A stretch of 64,000 nucleotides of DNA, from the NCBI GenBank assembly GCA_964645005.1, contig CAZXYS010000003.1:62001-126000 (forward strand), written 5' to 3'. Below the pieces are notes generated by a model. The model searched no databases. It was given only the letters and a program-made list of their open reading frames with translations, and had not been told where the DNA came from. Source of the DNA: CAZXYS01 sp964645005. Its GTDB lineage: Bacteria; Bacteroidota; Ignavibacteria; Kapaibacteriales; UBA2268. Positions 37,124-45,526 of this stretch are shown one piece after another (position 1 is the stretch's first letter; every line of letters starts with the position of its first letter). Both the position numbers and the translations under genes were made by a program.

Positions 37124-38314
37124 TCAAACTACAACTGAAAATTTTCTGAGTTGAATTTGGGATTGGTCAGGTGTCAGGTCAGTTTCATTATCTGCGGAAT
37201 TGCTGAAAAGTAATAGTCTTATGGATAAATTCTTATTATTCAAATAATTATTAAAATCCTGCTCGAATTTTTCGAGATTAGTTTTGGCTTTGTCATTCTC
37301 GGCGAGTGACGCCAAATCCAGCTTTATATTAGCGGGCAGTTTTTCTCTTGCCGGGGCTAAAAAAGCTGAGAGAATGCCGTAATTGCTGCCGGTATTTATG
37401 GGCAAGATGTAAAATTCGGGATTGTTTTCTTCAGCAAAATTGCTATTCCAAATTTTTATTGCGGACAAAAAATTTGATATGTGTATTGCGCTTGACTGTG
37501 CTCTTTGCAGCTCTAAATTGTTTATTGTCAGATACTGTTCTGAGAAATCATCGATTACTTTTTTAAATGATAGTGATTTTTTCAGTTCGCTATCTGAAAA
37601 TAATCGAATTGCCTCTGCAAAAGATAAATTAGCTGATCTTATTAGATTATACAAATTATTTAAATCAGTAGAATAATCTTCAGGTAATAGATCAATCTTA
37701 GGTTCTAACTCACTAAGCAATCCATAAATATATTTTGGACCACGGAAAGCAGGAAATATTTCAGGCAGGTACTCAGCTTTCCCTCCGGCTTGCTGCAGAA
37801 AAAAAACTGCGCGGTAAACATCTGTTATAGGCTGGTGATTTATTATGGATGTTTCGGCTTTTGCAAGGATGCTTACCATTGTTAATATCTCATCGCGAAA
37901 AATAATTGAATTACAGCTTTTACTGATATTTATCAGATTGCGATAAAGCTCATTATCAAGGAGGTCGAGCATTCTAAGCAGTTCTTTGGCAGACAATTCC
38001 TTGCCGCCGGCTTTTATCGAAACGGAATGCACACGCAGCACAAGCGAGCCCTCCGTGTCCAATACCTTGAAAAATAACGAATCGCCCTTCCTCAGATCGC
38101 CCTTCAGCGCTGCCCTGAAAACGCCGCTCGGCAGCCTGACCACAGCTTCATCCGGCGCGGGACGCTCAAGCACTGTCCCGTGAACTACCTCGCCAATCCT
38201 GAATTTCTGCTTTTCCTTCTTTTTCTTTCGGACGGGCGCATAGTAGTAGGTATTCCGCTGCGATTGGGAACCTGTTGGCGAAATTCTGCCGGGCGTTATG
38301 TCATTATCAGCCAT
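37124..38314 (-). CDS. Hypothetical protein with FliK-like N-terminal domain
   Basis: 396 residues. After a basic patch (RKKKKEKQK, about 29-37) residues 40-98 form a small beta domain, IGEVVHGTVLERPAPDEAVV ... LKGDLRKGDSLFFKVLDTEG, with the layout of the OB-like N-terminal domain of flagellar hook-length control (FliK-type) proteins. The rest is helical without known family. No flagellar genes are in the window, so a flagellar role is unproven. No signal peptide. Confidence 0.6.
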   Translation of the reverse strand: MADNDITPGRISPTGSQSQRNTYYYAPVRKKKKEKQKFRIGEVVHGTVLERPAPDEAVVRLPSGVFRAALKGDLRKGDSLFFKVLDTEGSLVLRVHSVSIKAGGKELSAKELLRMLDLLDNELYRNLINISKSCNSIIFRDEILTMVSILAKAETSIINHQPITDVYRAVFFLQQAGGKAEYLPEIFPAFRGPKYIYGLLSELEPKIDLLPEDYSTDLNNLYNLIRSANLSFAEAIRLFSDSELKKSLSFKKVIDDFSEQYLTINNLELQRAQSSAIHISNFLSAIKIWNSNFAEENNPEFYILPINTGSNYGILSAFLAPAREKLPANIKLDLASLAENDKAKTNLEKFEQDFNNYLNNKNLSIRLLLFSNSADNETDLTPDQSQIQLRKFSVVV

Positions 38315-38582
38315 TTGTTAAAATTATCAATTCTGTCTATATTCTACTATTTTCATGAAAATCTAATAATATTATAGATACGTTATATGCTATAATATTT
38401 TTCGTCAAGATAATTGTTTTCTTGAGATTAATGAAAGAAATGTAATAATTGAAACATTTTCACTTGCTGAATTTAAACCGCCAAATATAATAAACCATGT
38501 TAATAACTTTAATCGAAGTAACTCCTCTTTTCAAGGATCAAGCAAGATTTTCAGACCAAAATTGGGTAAATCCTTAATTAAT

Positions 38583-39473
38583 CTACTTCAAAAACAATAT
38601 CGCTACACCGGCAACGGCTATAAAAGCTCCCATGACCGCTTTCCAGGAGAGTTTTTCCTTGTAAATGATCTTGGATAGAGGCAGCATTATGATTGGGCTG
38701 ATGGACATTATAGTAGAAGCTATCCCAACAAGAGTGTATTTAATAGCAATGAAACTAAGAGTAATGCCAAGATAAGGTCCTAACAAAGCGCCTAAAGAAA
38801 CAAATCCCAGCGCTTTGCGATCCTGCCTGAAAACCTTCACGGGATTTTTGTATTTACCTATTACGGATGCTGCCGGCAGCATGATGATGACTGCCGCAAG
38901 AATGCGCACCAGCGTTGCTGTCAAGCCATTAATATCTCCGTCTTGCAGCGCCATTTTTGCGGCTATCAATCCGCTCCCTTGCCCTGTTGCTCCGATGAAT
39001 GCATATAGTATCCCCCTTCCCGATAACTTGAATTTGTTTTGTGAGGGCGGCTGCCGCTCAAGTACGACTATGGCTATACCTGTTAACGTCACAGCTATAC
39101 CTAAGATGCCCCAGAGCGTGAGCACTTCCCCAAGGATAAAGTATGATAGCACTGATGCAATGGCAGGATTTGAGGACATAATCAGCAATCCTATCCGCGG
39201 ACCTATCATTCCGAATGACTTGAATAAGAATGTATCTCCGATAACAAGTCCCAAAAAACCGCTGAAAGATAAAATTAGGAACTGATACATGGATATTTGA
39301 TAATTAAATCCGAAGATAATAATTGTACCTGCCAGCATTAACAAACCTATGATCATCCTTGATATATTCAGTTGTATTGAACCAATCCGCAATGTTGCCG
39401 CAGTAAAAGCAAAAGAGGATGACGACCATAATAATGCTGCCCCAAGTGCGCTGAACTCACCTAAATATCCCAT
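38583..39473 (-). CDS. EamA/DMT-superfamily transporter
   Basis: 296 residues with ten hydrophobic helices in two EamA repeats; conserved features include LGAALLWSSSSFAF at the start, SNPAIASVLSYFILGEVLTLWGILGI closing repeat 1 and ISPIIMLPLSKIIYKEKLSWKAVMGAFIAV closing repeat 2. Such proteins export metabolites or amino acids across the inner membrane. Substrate unknown. Confidence 0.92.
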   Translation of the reverse strand: MGYLGEFSALGAALLWSSSSFAFTAATLRIGSIQLNISRMIIGLLMLAGTIIIFGFNYQISMYQFLILSFSGFLGLVIGDTFLFKSFGMIGPRIGLLIMSSNPAIASVLSYFILGEVLTLWGILGIAVTLTGIAIVVLERQPPSQNKFKLSGRGILYAFIGATGQGSGLIAAKMALQDGDINGLTATLVRILAAVIIMLPAASVIGKYKNPVKVFRQDRKALGFVSLGALLGPYLGITLSFIAIKYTLVGIASTIMSISPIIMLPLSKIIYKEKLSWKAVMGAFIAVAGVAILFLK

Positions 39474-40023
39474 AATAATTTATTCTTTCACTTTCATTTT
39501 TTTAGTTTTGTATGTTAATATTTAATAAGAGTAATATTTCACTCGTTTTTTGAAAAAGCAAAGATAATAAAGAACCGGAAGTTAATAATAGAAGATTCTA
39601 TATTTCATTGTTAATCTTATATTTTTAACCTGAATACTGCATTAGAAAATTTGAATTTGTTGTAATCCTTTTCAACAAAGTGCTTTAGCACTTTGCAAAT
39701 GGTCTGAAAAACTTAGAATTAGCAGCAAGCTAAAGATTGCTGTTGCAAATGTTTTCCCAAAATTTATATTTTCTAATGCAAAATTTGCGTTTAACAGTGA
39801 AATTTCTCAAACAGAGAATTTATATAAATTTTTTCAAAATAAAATATTATAAAATAAGTAAGAATACCGATATATTTGTAAGCAGACTTTATTATAATTG
39901 TTATATAGTAAAATATCAATTAACTTTAATTTAACATATTCTAAACAGAATTTTATTATTAAAGATAGATGTAAAAATAAAAGAAAAACTAACTGTTTAA
40001 ATTTTATTGGATTCAGAAAACAA
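39474..40023. other. Intergenic region holding repeat family A, copy 1
   Basis: 550 bp. Holds the MITE-like copy at 39625-39794; what follows (39795-40023) is very AT-rich and probably the promoter and leader of the response-regulator gene. Confidence 0.6.
39625..39794. repeat. MITE-like repeat family A, copy 1
   Basis: About 170 bp with imperfect terminal inverted repeats beginning TTAACCTGAATACTGCATTAG (left) and, on the other strand, TTAAACGCAAATTTTGCATTAG-like sequence (right). Inside are two hairpins: CAAAGTGCTTTAGCACTTTG (39677-39696) and AGCAAGCTAAAGATTGCT (39724-39741). Other copies: 44384-44551 and 57378-57548 (inverted). Confidence 0.8.
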
Positions 40024-41226
40024 ATGGACAAAAAAAGCACTTTTATAATTCTGGATGAAGATGATTCGGCAATCTCATCTATTGAGAAGATAATAAACAG
40101 GCTTTATCCGAGTGCTTTAGTGTACAAATCGGAAAAAGGAGCTAATGGCTGGAGATTGATTAAAAATCATGGAGCAAATGCAATAATACTGATTGACATA
40201 TTCCTACCTGAGATAAGTGGTATGAAGATGTTGAAAAATATCAGGGCTGAAGAAAACTTAAAAAATGCAATTGTTATAATCCTCACAACGGGAACTGATA
40301 AAGAAAACAACATCCTCGCCATGCAGCAAGGCGCGGATGATTTCATCGAAAAACCTTTTTCAATTGATATTTTAATAAGCCGCATTAGGGCAGCCAAGAA
40401 GATCCTCGACCTTAAACTCGGAGAATTAAAATACGAAGAAAAAATTGAAGAATTAAATGATATTCTCGAAAAAGATGTTAGTAAATTCAAAGATTTATTA
40501 ACCAAATTTCAGGAAATCAGGCTAAAAAATACTGAAAGGATGAGACAGCGGATAAAAAAATCAGCACGTTGGATTGCTAATCGTCTCGAAGAAATTGAGG
40601 ATGAAGAATACAAAATGCAGATTGAATATGCTTCTGACATGTGTTATATCGGAAAGTTATTTTTACCGGATAGATCGATTGAAGCCCCGGTTATGGAAAG
40701 GGGTATAGTTAAAAGCTCAATTATGAACAAAGTACCATCTTTCGCAAAAGAACTCCTTGAAGATATTACCGGACTGGAAACCGCCTCTGAACTCCTGTTT
40801 TCAATTTACGAAAACTTTGATGGAAGCGGCATCCCTAAACAGAAAATGTCTAAACAAATCCCTATAGGGTCCAGAATTATTCGGGTAGCTCTGGATTTCG
40901 AAGATTTACTTTCCAGGCATCACAATAATTATACTACAGCTTTGGAGGCTTTATATAATGAAATTTTCCGGCTTTATGATTTCAGAATAGTGGCACTTTT
41001 CGAGCAATACCTTGCTGAAACCGGCGCTAAAAGGCGAGGCAAGGAAAATGCTCAAACAAAGATCAGCGAATTAAAATCCGGGATGATATTGGCAAATAAT
41101 ATTTATACCAAATCCGGTGCAAAAATTTTATCTGACGGAGTCTCTTTAACAGATGCAAAAATTGAAAAGATAAAGTCTATGGCTGAATCTGATCCGATAA
41201 TAGGAACCATTTACATACAGAAATAG
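40024..41226 (+). CDS. Response regulator with degenerate HD-GYP-like output domain
   Basis: Start set at ATG 40024 (MDKKSTFIILDEDDSA); the frame runs upstream through AT-rich sequence with no protein character. 400 residues. The receiver domain has the acidic pair LDEDD (10-14), phosphoacceptor Asp58 (ILIDIFLPEISG) and Lys in FIEKPFS. A coiled-coil linker (about 125-190) leads to an HD-GYP-type fold where the catalytic HD is replaced (YASDMCYIGKL) and the HHE is SIYEN-FDGSGIP. By family knowledge the HD-GYP domain hydrolyses cyclic-di-GMP; the missing ligands suggest a non-catalytic, binding or scaffolding role. No histidine kinase nearby. Confidence 0.85.
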   Translation: MDKKSTFIILDEDDSAISSIEKIINRLYPSALVYKSEKGANGWRLIKNHGANAIILIDIFLPEISGMKMLKNIRAEENLKNAIVIILTTGTDKENNILAMQQGADDFIEKPFSIDILISRIRAAKKILDLKLGELKYEEKIEELNDILEKDVSKFKDLLTKFQEIRLKNTERMRQRIKKSARWIANRLEEIEDEEYKMQIEYASDMCYIGKLFLPDRSIEAPVMERGIVKSSIMNKVPSFAKELLEDITGLETASELLFSIYENFDGSGIPKQKMSKQIPIGSRIIRVALDFEDLLSRHHNNYTTALEALYNEIFRLYDFRIVALFEQYLAETGAKRRGKENAQTKISELKSGMILANNIYTKSGAKILSDGVSLTDAKIEKIKSMAESDPIIGTIYIQK

Positions 41227-41595
41227 TTTTATTGCGATTTTTTCGTAATTAAGCTTTAATAAACTTAATTTTTAGTCAGCTAATTGAACAGATTTACAGA
41301 AATTGTATTACCATGTAATAGTTTACAGCCCAATAATTACCTATGGGTTATAAAGCAAATTATTTGAGAACTATTTTTCAAATTGTCATCAGCCAATCAA
41401 CTCAAGAACCACTTTTATTTAGGATATATTTGATTTCAAAATCCGATAATTAGCATGCCCTAATTAATATAAAAAAATCTATCGAATATTATTTTTATAT
41501 AAAACTAAATAATTGATTTTATTAATATTTGGATAGGTGAATTTCATTCCTTATCTTATTGCTCAATTATTTGTATTATAAATATAATTATTAAT
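41227..41595. other. AT-rich intergenic region, nothing recognised
   Basis: 369 bp before the cytochrome operon. It should carry the promoter for the two-gene cytochrome unit; no operator or repeat is evident. Confidence 0.4.
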
Positions 41596-42942
41596 ATGAT
41601 AAAGAGAAAATTAACAATTTCATTTGCCATAGTGCTATTTATTGGGTTGTTCATAGGGCTTAGCGCTTCTGATAAAATTGGTAAGTATGACTACGACGAT
41701 TTCCAAACGCCCGAATACTGCGGCGCTTCATGCCACAACGACTTTTACGGTCAGTGGAAAAATGCCATGATGTCCCAGGCTTATACGCACGAATGGGATG
41801 AGATAGAGTATTTCGAGCTGGCAGTTCCCCACGCAGATAAAGTGGAAAAACTTTCCGGCATAAAAGCTGATTGCAACGGCTGTCACGCGCCTATGTCTTA
41901 TCTCGCCGGCGACATTCCCCCGCCGCGCCCAGAGGAAGGCAGCCGAGCGAATGAGTCCGTATCATGCGAGGTCTGCCATAATATAACCGGTTTCGAAGGG
42001 GATACGCCATTTAATTTCAACTATATAATGGATCCCGGCGAAACCAAGTATAATTCGAGGAAAGGAAAGACAACTTCCCCGAACCATACGATAAAAGTCA
42101 ATCCGATAATGAAAACAGGCGACTTCTGCGGCATTTGCCACAATGAGAAAAGCCCTTTCGGTGTCTGGGTGAAATCGACGCAGATAGAGTGGAAGGAAGG
42201 TCCCTACTCGAAAGAAGGCGTACAATGCCAGGACTGCCACATGCCGAAAGCTAAAATGCGAACTGCCTCGATGGGCGCAATGTACGACGATGCCCGGACG
42301 CATCTCTTCCATGGTGCTCACTCGGAATCGAAGGTCAGAGGCGCTATTGAAGTGAGGCTGCACACTAACGTCGAAGAAGCACCCATGGGCGACCCCGTGG
42401 AAATAACCGCCACGCTATTCAATCAGAAAGCCGGACATAAGATACCGACGGGTTCCGTAGAGGACAGGATCCTCTGGCTTCACGTCGAAGCTGTCGATGA
42501 CGCCGGCAATACCTACCATCTGCCCGTCAATAAAAAGGGCTTTGAAGGCGAGGAATACACCATTGCAAGTGAGGAACTGGCATACCAGGATATGGGCGTA
42601 CCCCTTGACAAGCCCAATTTCAAAGGCGTCCGAAGAGAATATGTGCCAGTCGGCGACAGGATTTTCCGTATGCCTTTCTTCGATCCACAGGGCAGAATGA
42701 CCATCCAACAATGGAATACGGCTTCTCTGGGAGTGGACTACCGCATCGGTCCGCGCGAAACGAAGATTGAAACATACACTTTTGAAATTCCTTACGATAT
42801 TACATCCGGAAAGGTGAAGATAAAAGCGACACTCAATTATCGTTTGCTTGTCAAGCCTGTCGGCGAATTGCTGAATGTTCACGAATCGGAATATGAAGCA
42901 TTTCAAATGAATAAAACATCTACGGAAATTAAAGTATTTTAA
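41596..42942 (+). CDS. Five-heme c-type cytochrome with C-terminal Ig-like domain
   Basis: 448 residues with an N-terminal signal or anchor helix (FAIVLFIGLFIGLSAS). Haem sites: CGASCH at 42-47 (CX3CH, unusual), then CxxCH at 93-97, 124-128, 178-182 and 211-215. The N-terminal half fits the cytochrome c554-like multihaem family. The C-terminal half is a beta-rich domain with AGHKIPTG (about 276-283), a stretch commonly seen in multihaem cytochromes of this type. It is followed at 10 bp by a monohaem cytochrome-porin, so the pair probably moves electrons between periplasm and cell surface. Donor and acceptor unknown. Confidence 0.88.
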   Translation: MIKRKLTISFAIVLFIGLFIGLSASDKIGKYDYDDFQTPEYCGASCHNDFYGQWKNAMMSQAYTHEWDEIEYFELAVPHADKVEKLSGIKADCNGCHAPMSYLAGDIPPPRPEEGSRANESVSCEVCHNITGFEGDTPFNFNYIMDPGETKYNSRKGKTTSPNHTIKVNPIMKTGDFCGICHNEKSPFGVWVKSTQIEWKEGPYSKEGVQCQDCHMPKAKMRTASMGAMYDDARTHLFHGAHSESKVRGAIEVRLHTNVEEAPMGDPVEITATLFNQKAGHKIPTGSVEDRILWLHVEAVDDAGNTYHLPVNKKGFEGEEYTIASEELAYQDMGVPLDKPNFKGVRREYVPVGDRIFRMPFFDPQGRMTIQQWNTASLGVDYRIGPRETKIETYTFEIPYDITSGKVKIKATLNYRLLVKPVGELLNVHESEYEAFQMNKTSTEIKVF

Positions 42943-42952
42943 AGGGGTAAAA

Positions 42953-44146
42953 ATGAGAACTATAGCTATAATTTTAGTATTGTTCGGAATAACAGCGCTG
43001 GTGATCCAGGATTTGGAAGCTATACCCGCATTTGCGAGGAAGTACAGAATGAGCTGCAAGACATGTCACTCACCTATGCCGAGACTTAAAGCCTACGGCG
43101 ATGATTTCGCAGGCAACGGCTTTCGACTAACTGATGAGAAAGCGCCGGGATATTATGTAGAGACAGGCGATGACGAACTATCACTGCTGCGGAATTTTCC
43201 GATAGCGGCGCGGCTCGAGGGCTTCATCAACTACGATGAAAGCAATGAGCAGGGCGATTTCGGAACGCCGTATAACGTCAAGCTGCTGACCGGAGGCGAG
43301 ATAACTGATGGCATCGCTTATTACTTCTACTTTTACATGGATGAGCGAGGCGAAGTCGCCGGCGTCGAGGATGCCTACATCATGTTCAACAACTTTTTCA
43401 ATATTGATCTCGACCTGTATGTCGGTCAGTTCCAGGTATCTGATCCTCTTTTCAAGCGGGAACTGCGGCTGACACTGGAAGACTACCAGGTTTACAGGAA
43501 TAAACCCGGACTTTCCGCCGCAAATCTGACTTATGACAAGGGATTGATGGTAACTCTAGGTCTGGAAACGGGCACGGACGTTATCCTCGAGCTCGTCAAC
43601 GGAAACGGACTCACCGAAGCCAATGCCGCCCATCTTTTCGACAAGGATAAGTACAAGACGGTAGTCGGCAGGATTTCGCAGGATATAGGCGATTTCCTGA
43701 GGATTGGCGCCTTTGCTTATACCGGCGATGAGGCGCAGACTTCCGAAGCTATGGGAGCCACCAAAAACAACGTGTTGATCTGGGGACCGGATATGACTCT
43801 TTCCTACAAGGATATTGTGGAATTGAATCTACAATATCTGCAGCGAACTGATGATAATTTGCTCTTGACCGACACTACTACCACAGCCCTCAAGGATTTC
43901 CAAACCGACGGCGCCATGGCGGAACTAATAGTCATGCCCAAGGGCGATGACAGCAAGTGGTACGGCGTCGGCTTGCTCAACTACAATGAATCCGACAAAG
44001 ACCTGATGAATTATAAATCGGCATCACTGCACATCGGCTGCATGCTCAGGCGCAATCTGCGCATCGTCGGCGAATACCGGTACAACTTCACCGACTCGGA
44101 CAATCCGTTCAATATGTTCGGCGTGGGGTTTGTGTCCGGATTTTAG
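42953..44146 (+). CDS. Fused monohaem cytochrome c-porin (Cyc2-like)
   Basis: 397 residues. After a signal peptide, one haem-binding CKTCH (35-39) sits in AFARKYRMSCKTCHSPMPRL, followed by KAYGDDFAGNGFRL. The rest is beta-strand-rich with alternating hydrophobic pattern (YYFYFYMDERGE, IDLDLYVGQFQV, YGVGLLNYNESD) and ends in phenylalanine (GVGFVSGF), as outer-membrane barrels do. Haem at the N-terminus plus about 16-strand-size barrel is the Cyc2 plan; Cyc2 proteins oxidise iron or carry electrons through the outer membrane. Close family membership is inferred from layout and the N-terminal motif. Second gene of a two-gene unit with the five-haem cytochrome. Confidence 0.8.
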   Translation: MRTIAIILVLFGITALVIQDLEAIPAFARKYRMSCKTCHSPMPRLKAYGDDFAGNGFRLTDEKAPGYYVETGDDELSLLRNFPIAARLEGFINYDESNEQGDFGTPYNVKLLTGGEITDGIAYYFYFYMDERGEVAGVEDAYIMFNNFFNIDLDLYVGQFQVSDPLFKRELRLTLEDYQVYRNKPGLSAANLTYDKGLMVTLGLETGTDVILELVNGNGLTEANAAHLFDKDKYKTVVGRISQDIGDFLRIGAFAYTGDEAQTSEAMGATKNNVLIWGPDMTLSYKDIVELNLQYLQRTDDNLLLTDTTTTALKDFQTDGAMAELIVMPKGDDSKWYGVGLLNYNESDKDLMNYKSASLHIGCMLRRNLRIVGEYRYNFTDSDNPFNMFGVGFVSGF

Positions 44147-44542
44147 TGAAGAATTTAGCTTACGAGCTACTTCCCAAATTCAAATTTATATCCTACTTCC
44201 CAAATTCCGATTTGGGAAGTATAGTTTCCCGCGAAGTAGCACTTCGCCATAATCTAGAGCTATCACAGCAAAGTTCAACTTTGCCGAAAAAAGACATTAC
44301 TAAATTGGAATTTAGTAATTAGGTGTAAATGGCTTCAACATTATTATTATTTAATCTATGTTAGTGAGTCCATTAGTTGAGTTTTAACCCAAAAGATTCA
44401 TTAGAAATTTGAATTTGCTTTAAACTTTTGCAACAAAGTGCTTTAGCGCTTTGCAAAAGGTATGAAAAAAAATGAATTAGCAACAAGCTAAAGCTTGCTG
44501 TTGCAAGCCGTTACAAATAAATGTTCATATCTAATGAAAATT
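44147..44542. other. Intergenic region made almost entirely of repeats
   Basis: Contains family C copy 1 (44192-44320, plus a partial duplicate CTACTTCCCAAATTC just before it at 44168) and family A copy 2 (44384-44551). Confidence 0.7.
44192..44320 (+). repeat. Four-hairpin repeat family C, copy 1
   Basis: 129 bp with four successive hairpins: ACTTCCCAAAT/ATTTGGGAAGT (44195-44220), GCGAAG/CTTCGC, GCAAAGT-TCA-ACTTTGC, and TTACTAAATT/AATTTAGTAA. A copy of the same orientation and about 85-90% identity lies at 45121-45250; the two flank the MNT/HEPN locus. Confidence 0.82.
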
Positions 44543-44551
44543 TCAGGTTAA
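44384..44551. repeat. MITE-like repeat family A, copy 2 (inside the HEPN gene)
   Basis: 168 bp; the terminal inverted repeats read TTAACCCAAAAGATTCATTAG (left, one base over-read at the end) and, inverted, TTAACCTGAAATTTTCATTAG-like (right). Inner hairpins CAAAGTGCTTTAGCGCTTTG and AGCAAGCTAAAGCTTGCT. Its right end supplies the last codons and stop of the truncated HEPN frame at 44543-44698. Confidence 0.82.
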
Positions 44552-44698
44552 TGAATAGAATATTCCATAATAAATTCTGTTTACTGCTGATCGTAATCTT
44601 TCGTTATCGATCAACAGTTTTACATCTTCAATAGTTTCTTCAGCTTGCTGTATCCGATATTTTATTAGACTTTTCCTGTTATCACTATCAATAGTCAT
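44543..44698 (-). pseudogene. HEPN-domain toxin (HepT-like), truncated by a MITE-like repeat
   Basis: Only 51 codons: an N-terminal HEPN helix pair (LIKYRIQQAEETIEDVKLLI, then ERLRSAVNRIYYGIFYS) and then LT-stop, where the last bases belong to the terminal repeat of the element at 44384-44551. Complete HEPN toxins are about 110-140 residues and carry their RNase motif further on, so this copy should be inactive. The ATG overlaps the MNT stop by 4 bp (ATGA), the classic arrangement of MntA/HepT modules. No continuation of the domain is found beyond the repeat. Confidence 0.8.
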
Positions 44699-45015
44699 GC
44701 ATATATCCCTGATTTTAGAGCATTAATAAAAACAGGTTGTTTTCCTCTCATTGTATTCAATTCATTTTTCGACAATATATGAACATCCAGAATAATATCA
44801 TATTTCAGATCAATATCATAACATAAATCCAGGATTTTATTTTCGTCTTTGCCAGTATAATCCCGGTCTAAAATTATCAGAATATCATAATCGGAATAAT
44901 CATCAGAATACCCTCGCGCATGAGATCCGAATAAAATTACTTCCTTTACCGAATCGCCGAAGTTTTCCTTCAAATGCTTTTTTAATTCAGTCAATATTTC
45001 CTGTTTGTCGATCAT
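44695..45015 (-). CDS. MNT-domain minimal nucleotidyltransferase (MntA-type antitoxin)
   Basis: 106 residues. The nucleotidyltransferase signature GSHARGYSDDYSDYDILI fits GSX10DXD (about 31-45), with a third acidic residue in DIILDVHIL. In characterised MntA/HepT (type VII) modules the nucleotidyltransferase AMPylates the HEPN toxin near its RNase site and neutralises it. Here it precedes the HEPN frame with a 4-bp overlap, but the partner is truncated, so it is an orphan antitoxin remnant. AT-rich, as is its partner. Confidence 0.88.
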   Translation of the reverse strand: MIDKQEILTELKKHLKENFGDSVKEVILFGSHARGYSDDYSDYDILIILDRDYTGKDENKILDLCYDIDLKYDIILDVHILSKNELNTMRGKQPVFINALKSGIYA

Positions 45016-45526
45016 AACTCTTTACTAAGATAGAAAATAAATTTTAAAAGTTTAAATAATATACGCAGATAAATTGCTTAAAGTGTATGGGGAAAATGTG
45101 TATTTTTTTCTAATTATTACCCTACTTCCCAAATTCCGATTTGGGAAGTATAATTTCCCGCGAAGCTGCACTTCGCTATAATCTAAAGCAATCACAGCAA
45201 AGTTCAACTTTGCTTTAAAAAAAACATTACTAAATCGGAATTTAGTAATGAGATGAAAATTATTAGCTTGCAATTTAGATTTATTTATCATGTTTTAGCA
45301 AATAGTTCAACTGTTTGATAAGTCCACTTTACAAAAAGTTAAACTATTTGATAAATGATAAGTAAAATAACCGTTGAACACTGTCAAAATTAATGGAAGA
45401 ACCGAATATAAAATAATTATCCCTCTCAACTGTAATAATGCCATAGAGAATTCTTTGGATTAATCAGGTACTTTAGCAATTTTTCCGTAAATTTGGTTAT
45501 TTTAAGGATATACGATAAATTACAGA
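45016..45526. other. Intergenic region with family C copy 2
   Basis: 511 bp. Holds the repeat at 45121-45250; the section 45251-45526 is AT-rich and presumably carries the tatC promoter. A TTTGATAAGT/TTTGATAAAT direct repeat near 45314-45354 may be chance. Confidence 0.5.
45121..45250 (+). repeat. Four-hairpin repeat family C, copy 2
   Basis: 130 bp with the same four hairpins in the same order as 44192-44320. Base changes relative to copy 1 fall mainly in loops and spacers, so the stems are preserved. Confidence 0.82.

Noticed and set aside
39898..40023. Upstream extension of the response regulator frame
   Set aside because: AT-rich non-protein-like sequence before a well-placed ATG at 40024 that begins the receiver domain.
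39834..40040. 68-codon minus-strand frame in the AT-rich leader of the response regulator
   Set aside because: Low-complexity Leu/Phe/Ile translation expected of random AT-rich DNA.
42415..43059. Minus-strand open frame opposite the cytochrome genes
   Set aside because: Shadow of the haem protein frames; haem motifs on the other strand are unambiguous.
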